Below are positions 57,981 through 64,000 of a stretch of 64,000 bases of DNA, piece after piece. This DNA comes from Succinivibrio dextrinosolvens. Its GTDB lineage: Bacteria > Pseudomonadota > Gammaproteobacteria > Enterobacterales > Succinivibrionaceae. The position numbers were made by a program, and so were the translations under genes. The stretch lies in NCBI RefSeq assembly GCF_011065405.1, contig NZ_CP047056.1, positions 1,448,747-1,512,746 on the forward strand. Reading direction: 5' to 3'. Under the pieces are notes generated by a model. That model ran no database searches, was not told the origin of the DNA, and worked only from the letters and a program-made list of their open reading frames with translations. Each line of letters begins with the position of its first letter. The first letter of the stretch is position 1.

Positions 57981-60809
57981 TTAAGCAAATTTTCTTACTT
58001 CACCGTTTGACTTGATGTTCTCAATACATCTTGGGCACAGACCAGGATACTCAGGATCAGCATCCACAGCATCCTCATAATGCCAGCATCTCTCACACTT
58101 CTTGGCTGTTGACTTGGTTACAGTAAAGGCACAGTCAATAACCTCTGACTTGAAGACCTCAGCAGGAGCAGACTCATCTGTAATTACAGCTTTAGAGGTA
58201 ATCAGTACGAAGCATAGTTCATTTTCAAGCTTCTTAAGATCCTCAAATAACTGTCCCTTTGCAAATACCTTGACATCAGCCTCAAGAGAACCACCAATTA
58301 CACCGTTGTTTCTAGCAGTTTCGATTGCCTTGTTAGCTTCATTTCTGAAGGTCAGCATTCTCTTCCAGTACTCTGAATTGAATTCTGAGGACTCATCGAG
58401 CTCTTCTAGCTTATCAAACCAGGAAGATGTGAATACGAATTCATCTCTCTTACCAGGCATTGCTTCCCAAGCTTCCTGAGCTGTAAAGGAAAGAATTGGA
58501 GCAATCCAGCGGATCAGAGACTCTGCAATCAGGTATAAAGCGGACTGACAAGAACGGCGAGCTGCACTATCAGCCTTGGCTGTATACTGACGGTCCTTGA
58601 TGATATCAAGATAGAATGAACCTAGCTCAATGGAACAGAAATTCATAAGAATCTGAACAACTTTGTGGAAATCGTACTCATCATAGCAGGCAACAACTTC
58701 TTTCTGAGTCTTTGAAGCAAGAGATACCGCCCACTTATCAAGTTCAACCATAGAGCTGAATGGAACCATGTCGGTTTCAGGATTGAAACCATTCAGATTA
58801 GCAAGTAAGAAACGAATAGTGTTTCTTACACGACGGTATGCATCAGAAGATCTCTTAAAGATCTCATGAGAAACAGCCATATCGCCAGTATAGTCATTTG
58901 AAGCGATCCACAGACGAAGAACATCGGCACCAAGCTTATCAATTACTTCCTGAGGAGCAATTACGTTACCCAGTGACTTGGACATCTTTCTGCCCTGACC
59001 GTCAACAGTAAAGCCGTGGGTTAGAACCTCCTTGTATGGAGCCTTATCCTTTGTTGCAACAGAAAGCATCAGTGATGACATGAACCAGCCACGATGCTGA
59101 TCTGAGCCTTCTAAATACAAGTCAGCACTATGTCCCTTAAACTCTTCACGCTGGTCAACAACACTGAACTGAGTTGAACCGGAATCAAACCATACATCAA
59201 GAGTATTTGGATCCTTGTGATATAGCTTTGCCTCTTCAGGACCAATCAGGTCTTCAACCTTAAGATCCCACCATGCCTGAATACCATCCTTCTCAACTGC
59301 TTTTGCAACCTTTTCAATAATTGCAGGAGTATCAGGATGAATTTCGTTGGTTTCGTTATTGATTAGAACTGCACATGGCATTCCCCAGGTTCTCTGACGG
59401 GAAATACACCAGTCAGTACGCTGTTTAACCATAGCTTCAATACGGTTCTGTCCCCATGCAGGGATCCACTTGGTTTTTGCAATTTCCTCAAGAGCTCTGG
59501 TTCTAAGTCCCTTGCCATCCATAGAGATAAACCACTGAGGAGTTGCACGGAAGATAACAGGAGTCTTATGACGCCAGCAGTGTGGATAACTGTGGGTAAT
59601 AGAAATTGCCTTTACCAAAGCGCCTTTTTCTTTTAGAACCTCAATTACCTTAGGATTTGCCTTTAAAACATTTAAACCTGCAAAGAACTCAACATCCTCT
59701 TTAAAGCAGCCGTCTGGGCCAACAGGATTGTAGATTTCGATACCGTATTTGGTACTTACATTGTAGTCGTCGAGACCATGACCACCAGCAGTATGAACAC
59801 ATCCGGTACCGGCCTCTAATGTTACATGAGCACCTAAAATAACAGTAGATTCAAGATTCAGGAACGGATGCTTGAACTTCATAAGCTCTAAAGCTTTTCC
59901 TGAAACTTCATCACCAAGCTTTTCAAACTTTTCAATACCACAGCTGTTCATTACGGTTTCAATCAGATCTGAAGCCATAATAAAACGCTCTGCTCCACGG
60001 TCTGTTTCAACCTGAACAAGACTGTATTTAAGCTGTTCATTTAGACAGATTGCTCTGTTGGCAGGAAGTGTCCATGGAGTAGTTGTCCAGATTACACAGT
60101 AGATTGGCCCCTGACCTTTACCCTGGGCATTGAAGGTACTCAGGATTTTTTCATCATCGGTTGAAGCAAAACGGACATAAATTGAGTCTGACTTAACATC
60201 AGCGTATTCAACCTCAGCTTCAGCAAGAGCAGACTGACAGTCCATACACCAGTAAACAGGCTTCAGACCTCTTACAAAGTGTCCATTGGCAATAACTTTA
60301 CCCAAAGCTCTTAAGGTATCAGCCTCAGTCTTATAGTTCATGGTCAGGTATGGGTTATCCCAGTCGCCTAATACACCAAGACGCTTGAAATCCTTTTTCT
60401 GACCTTCAACCTGGCTTGCTGCATATTTCCTGCACTCTTTTCTGAAGGTAGCGGGATCAACCTTTGCGCCAGGCTTGCCAATAAGGCTCTCAACCTTAAC
60501 TTCAATTGGCAGACCATGGCAGTCCCATCCGGGGATATAAGGCGAGTCAAAACCTGATAAGGTCTTTGACTTGATAATAATATCCTTTAAAACCTTATTA
60601 ATAGAGTGTCCGATGTGAATATTGCCGTTTGCATATGGAGGGCCGTCATGAAGAATAAACATGTTGGCACCAGCGCGTGCTGTACGGATTTTCTTATAAA
60701 GACAACGCTTTTCCCAGTCAGCAAGCATACCAGGCTCTCTCTGAGAAAGATTGCCACGCATAGGAAAGTCTGTATTTGGAAGGTTTAAAGTATTTTTATA
60801 ATCAGCCAT
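57981..60809 (-). CDS. ileS: Isoleucyl-tRNA synthetase
   Basis: Class I synthetase of 942 aa, from the ATG at 60809 ([11 protein letters not shown], with AGGAAA upstream). HIGH motif [17 protein letters not shown] motif [10 protein letters not shown]; editing segment [13 protein letters not shown]; a C-terminal zinc finger with CERCW and CPRC. The C-terminus is intact. Second gene of the ribF-ileS-lspA-ispH operon. Confidence 0.97.
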   Translation of the reverse strand: MADYKNTLNLPNTDFPMRGNLSQREPGMLADWEKRCLYKKIRTARAGANMFILHDGPPYANGNIHIGHSINKVLKDIIIKSKTLSGFDSPYIPGWDCHGLPIEVKVESLIGKPGAKVDPATFRKECRKYAASQVEGQKKDFKRLGVLGDWDNPYLTMNYKTEADTLRALGKVIANGHFVRGLKPVYWCMDCQSALAEAEVEYADVKSDSIYVRFASTDDEKILSTFNAQGKGQGPIYCVIWTTTPWTLPANRAICLNEQLKYSLVQVETDRGAERFIMASDLIETVMNSCGIEKFEKLGDEVSGKALELMKFKHPFLNLESTVILGAHVTLEAGTGCVHTAGGHGLDDYNVSTKYGIEIYNPVGPDGCFKEDVEFFAGLNVLKANPKVIEVLKEKGALVKAISITHSYPHCWRHKTPVIFRATPQWFISMDGKGLRTRALEEIAKTKWIPAWGQNRIEAMVKQRTDWCISRQRTWGMPCAVLINNETNEIHPDTPAIIEKVAKAVEKDGIQAWWDLKVEDLIGPEEAKLYHKDPNTLDVWFDSGSTQFSVVDQREEFKGHSADLYLEGSDQHRGWFMSSLMLSVATKDKAPYKEVLTHGFTVDGQGRKMSKSLGNVIAPQEVIDKLGADVLRLWIASNDYTGDMAVSHEIFKRSSDAYRRVRNTIRFLLANLNGFNPETDMVPFSSMVELDKWAVSLASKTQKEVVACYDEYDFHKVVQILMNFCSIELGSFYLDIIKDRQYTAKADSAARRSCQSALYLIAESLIRWIAPILSFTAQEAWEAMPGKRDEFVFTSSWFDKLEELDESSEFNSEYWKRMLTFRNEANKAIETARNNGVIGGSLEADVKVFAKGQLFEDLKKLENELCFVLITSKAVITDESAPAEVFKSEVIDCAFTVTKSTAKKCERCWHYEDAVDADPEYPGLCPRCIENIKSNGEVRKFA

Positions 60810-60833
60810 TTTCCTGTCTACCAAAAACAATAA

Positions 60834-61781
60834 TTAAAATTCGTTAATATCTCGACTATTAAGCACTTCGAGAGCTGAAAGCCTATCCTTTGCGAGCTGC
60901 TCTCTGAGTGTCTCAATATCATTAAATTTCATTTCATCTCTGATTTTTTCTATAAAAAAGACCCTGATACTCTGACCATACAGATCTTTATTCAAATCAA
61001 AGATATTGACTTCCAGAATTGCCTTACTCTGATTTCTGACAACTGTCGGTCTTACACCAACATTTGCCATTCCGTTTTTCAGACCAAATCTAGTTGAAAC
61101 TTTTACAGCATAAACTCCTCTAAGAGGACTTATTCTGCGATTTACATTCATGTTTGCAGTTGGAAAACCAAGATTTCTACCAATCTGATTCCCGTGAACT
61201 ACAATTCCTGACATAGAATAATATCTGCCAAGAGCTTCTTTAGCGTGATCCAGCTGACCTTTAAACAAATACTCTCTGATTTTAGTACTTGAAATGCGTT
61301 CCCCATCCAGGTCCACACCGTCTATTGCACTTGCTTCCATTCCAATTGATGATCCGATTTTTTTCAAATCCTCAATTGTGGATTTTCCACCCTGTCCGAA
61401 ACTGAACAGAGTACCTACGGTTACGCTTTTGACTCCAAGCTTTTTACCCAGAAGCTCAACAACATAATCATGGGCGCTCATTGCAGCAAAATCAGCATTG
61501 AATTTCATACAAAAAACAAGTTCTACACCTGCAGATCTGAGTGCAAGAAGTTTATCTCTTAAGGAATAGATTCTGGCCGGAGATTTGTCCTTGGAAAAAT
61601 ACTCCAGAGGCTGCGGCTCAAAAATCATTACAGCAGGCACAAGATTCAATCTTTGAGCCTTCTCTTTCATACACTCAATTACAGCCTGATGACCTTTATG
61701 AAAACCGTCAAAATTTCCAATCGCAATGGCTACACCATTAGGAGTACCCTTAAAATCAGAAAGACAGCGGATAAGATGCAT
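60834..61781 (-). CDS. ribF: Bifunctional riboflavin kinase / FAD synthetase
   Basis: Makes FMN and FAD. ATG at 61781, 315 aa. N-terminal nucleotidyltransferase domain with IAIGNFDGFHKGH and SSTKIREYL; C-terminal riboflavin kinase domain with GRNLGFPTANM and RGVYAV. It heads the ileS operon and is divergent from rpsT, the usual gammaproteobacterial order. Confidence 0.96.
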   Translation of the reverse strand: MHLIRCLSDFKGTPNGVAIAIGNFDGFHKGHQAVIECMKEKAQRLNLVPAVMIFEPQPLEYFSKDKSPARIYSLRDKLLALRSAGVELVFCMKFNADFAAMSAHDYVVELLGKKLGVKSVTVGTLFSFGQGGKSTIEDLKKIGSSIGMEASAIDGVDLDGERISSTKIREYLFKGQLDHAKEALGRYYSMSGIVVHGNQIGRNLGFPTANMNVNRRISPLRGVYAVKVSTRFGLKNGMANVGVRPTVVRNQSKAILEVNIFDLNKDLYGQSIRVFFIEKIRDEMKFNDIETLREQLAKDRLSALEVLNSRDINEF

Positions 61782-62080
61782 CAAAAAAACCGTTAATTGT
61801 AATTATTATGTAAATGTAGTAAATACTATTTGAATTGTTAATTATATCTTAAAACTAAGCATACATCACGGTTTTTTCATGGTTACAAAAATATATTGTT
61901 TTTCATTTAGTTAGAAAATTGCGCATATATAAGGTGGATCAGATACTCAAAAGTGTTGTAGAATATGGCACAATTTTTGGTGTTCTACTTTAAATTTGAA
62001 AAAAAAATTGATAGAATACTGCGATTATTCACCACTATAAACTGTACGGTGGTAATTTTTTAAGATTTCAGGAGCTATCT
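61782..62080. promoter_or_regulatory. ribF-rpsT divergent promoter region
   Basis: AT-rich stretch of 299 bp with no gene. It contains TAGAAT-like -10 candidates (for example near 61960) for rpsT, without a strict -35. The rpsT leader is likely a binding site for S20 autoregulation, as in E. coli. Confidence 0.5.
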
Positions 62081-62344
62081 GTGCCAAATATTAAATCTGC
62101 AAAGAAGCGCGTTTTAATTTCTGAGAAGGCTCGTCAGCACAACGTTGCTGCACGTTCTAAGATGCGCACTTTAGTAAAGAACGTACTTAAGGCTGTTATG
62201 GCTGGTAACAAGGACGAGGCTAAGGCTGCATTTGCATTAGCTGAGCCTGTTCTAGACCGTGCTGCAGGCAAGGGCCTTATTCACAAGAATAAGGCTGCTC
62301 GTCATAAGAGCAAGTTAGCAGCTAAGATTAAGGCAATGAACTAA
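62081..62344 (+). CDS. rpsT: 30S ribosomal protein S20
   Basis: Ribosomal protein S20 of 87 aa, basic and helical ([19 protein letters not shown] to AAKIKAMN). Start GTG at 62081 with AGGAG upstream. A non-ATG start is also used by E. coli rpsT, where it limits translation. A terminator follows. Confidence 0.97.
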   Translation: MPNIKSAKKRVLISEKARQHNVAARSKMRTLVKNVLKAVMAGNKDEAKAAFALAEPVLDRAAGKGLIHKNKAARHKSKLAAKIKAMN

Positions 62345-62377
62345 TAGACAGTTTCACTGTTAAAAGTTTATATAAAG

Positions 62378-62405
62378 AAGGGAGATTTGATAATCTCCCT
62401 TTTGT
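62378..62405 (+). terminator. Rho-independent terminator after rpsT
   Basis: AAGGGAGAT / ATCTCCCTT stem with a 6-nt loop and T run. Confidence 0.92.
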
Positions 62406-62493
62406 TTCACCCTCTCATATAAAATCACCACAAAATCAGAGTTAGTTTTGAGAATAACACTCGCTCAGTCTCTGCTCTACATTTGCATTTCAA

Positions 62494-64000
62494 CTATTCA
62501 CAAACATTCCACAGGACAACAGCTTTATCTTCAGCACTGATCACCACGCCGACACGAATTATTTCTTTTATAGGAAGAATTTCTCCATAGCGCTTATCTT
62601 TTGACTGTTCAAGAGCTTCTTCTAAAAGCTTATCCTTCGAGTCGTTTGTTCTTGCAAGCTTAAACTCAAAGACAAATCTTGTCTCTGGCATCTCTACAAC
62701 CAGATCTGCCATGCCGATTGAATTAATAACTTCTTTTCTGGAGTTTATTCCAGCAACACACATGGCAAGATCGATAAAATCTCTACAATTGCGTTCATCT
62801 GTGAATGCAACCTTATTGTCGTAACCAAAACTGTTTAAAACAACATTAAAATGTTTTATGAGATTCTCATAATTAAGTTTTTTGAAATCATCTTTCAGAG
62901 CAATTGCTGTCCTTTCCTCTTAAACCGTAATAGGAGTATCTCTTACTTTAATTAGATATAGGCTTGCCAAAGCAGATTTTACTTCAAGATTTGGAGGAAC
63001 TAAAAACAAGCTCTCTCCACCTAAATCATTCTCTTCTGTTCTTACTGTGAGATAACCTGTCTGGTACAAAAGACTTACTGTGGGCACATCAAAGAAATCA
63101 TAGAAAGCTGATAATTCTTCATCCCCAATTTTAACTTTCTGAATCTGAGTTAATGGCGTATTCTGTATACTCTTTATATATTTTGAAATTAGTGTCGGAT
63201 AAGCTCCACCAGTTTCATACCAAAAGTTTTTAAAACCATTCTCTGGAGCTGATAAGAAATTAAGAACTGACCAAGGATTATGAAGCAGTGTTTCATTCTC
63301 GGCATGGAATCTGTATCCGTCATAATGGGATTTTATCTTTGCATAGCACTCTTCTTTTGATAGATTCAGAATACTGGCAGCGTTCTCAACATATTCATCA
63401 AAATACTGATGCATGTCAGATTCCGTATACCCCAACAAAGGCGCAAATTTAGCTTCAAGACCTAAATCTCTTAGATTGTTAAGCTGAGAGAATACAGATG
63501 TTTTTGCAAAACGACCTACACCTGTAATAAAGATGGATCTCATTTTTCCTGTCAGAGATTTAATTGTTCCAAAGAATCCCTGAAGGAAAACTCTGTATTC
63601 ATTAAATAGTTTTTCATCATCAAGAGAATGAGTTAAAGGATAATCGTATTCATCAATTAGAAGAACAAATTCACTAGGTGAACTTGAAATAATATCTGTT
63701 AGCAGTGAATCTGATTTATATGTTCCTGAACTATTTGTTCGAGTGATATTTAGATTATTCGCTATTTTATCGAGAATATCGTAAATCTTAGCATCAAAAT
63801 CAATGGGACTTGTGTACGCAAAAGAAGAAAAATCCAAGTGAATAACTTTATAAGTCTTTCCTTTTTCTCTTTCTTCCCAAAATTTTTCTATCTTTAGGCC
63901 TTTAAAGAACTTGGTTCCATTAGAAAATAAAGATTCAAGAGTTGATATAAGAAGAGATTTGCCGAAACGACGTGGTCTTGAAAGAAAATTAGGCCCCTCA
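62494..64000 (-). pseudogene. AAA-ATPase-like / PD-(D/E)XK nuclease gene with in-frame stop
   Basis: One minus-strand frame runs from the right edge (where SRPRRFGKSLL gives the Walker A-like start of this AAA-ATPase-like family) to 62494, broken by a TAA at 62920-62922. After the stop the same frame continues without shift (EERTAIALKDDF, then FVFEFKLARTND), giving the C-terminal PD-(D/E)XK-type domain with the EFK motif. So a single nonsense mutation separates the ATPase and the nuclease-like domain. These proteins occur in many copies in gut bacteria; function is unknown. The 5' end is outside the window. Confidence 0.8.

Noticed and set aside
60810-60833. T-box leader before ileS (or valS)
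   Set aside because: Gap to ribF is only 24 bases, and the valS leader shows no T-box; these are rare outside Gram-positives.

Overview
The window reads as an AT-rich gammaproteobacterial chromosome. The housekeeping genes look closest to the Aeromonadales side of the class, for example a rumen or gut anaerobe of the Succinivibrionaceae. That placement is an inference from protein resemblance and base composition; there is no 16S gene here. The chromosomal blocks are dacB (cut by the left edge), alaA, a DUF4357 gene, an RsmB/NOP-type rRNA methyltransferase, deaD, leuABCD, a TSUP permease, galM, an NfsB-type nitroreductase and a TSCPD gene (1-14791). After the island come tRNA-Leu(CAA), lptG, lptF, holB, tmk, mltG, a GGDEF-like gene, valS, a Maf/DUF115 glycosyltransferase, metY, ispH, lspA, ileS, ribF, rpsT and a broken AAA/PD-(D/E)XK gene that runs off the right edge.

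Between 16770 and 36376 lies a genomic island of about 19.6 kb inserted at the 3' end of tRNA-Leu(CAA). A 14-bp copy of the tRNA end (TGTGGTGCCGAAGA) stands at both junctions. TTCACC-type repeats, which look like integrase arm sites, lie just inside each junction. The island core reads: three iterons and a perfect DnaA box, a CI/LexA-like repressor (minus strand), then (plus strand) an AlpA-like excisionase, an unrecognised gene (orfX), a tyrosine integrase and a tandem ribbon-helix-helix MobC-like protein. A 225-bp higher-order array of ten 14-bp iterons follows, then an IncP/RP4-like oriT nick sequence. No relaxase gene is present. The cargo is a RelB/DinJ-YoeB toxin-antitoxin pair, a Wzz-like polysaccharide co-polymerase, a tiny lipoprotein and a 1089-aa autotransporter.

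The island core is decaying through transposition. An IS66-type element (18427-20343, 8-bp target duplication GAAATATT) cut the AlpA-like gene, and an IS21-like element (20647-24815, duplication AAAAAA) cut orfX. A second IS21-like element (38203-42572, duplication ATTAAT) cut an AraC-family gene between lptG and lptF. An IS4-like element with a frameshifted transposase (14914-16758, duplication ATCAGAG) sits just outside the left island junction. A 111-bp MITE-like relative of its ends lies inside the island.

The two IS21-like elements are diverged but share the same unusual plan. Each has istA and istB flanked by two further conserved genes: an upstream protein with an LPDF-type motif and a downstream coiled-coil protein. 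Each also has a hairpin of 11-12 bp with an 18-nt loop placed 8-12 nt before the first gene. This transposon subfamily and the iteron/oriT region are the strongest candidates for undescribed biology here.
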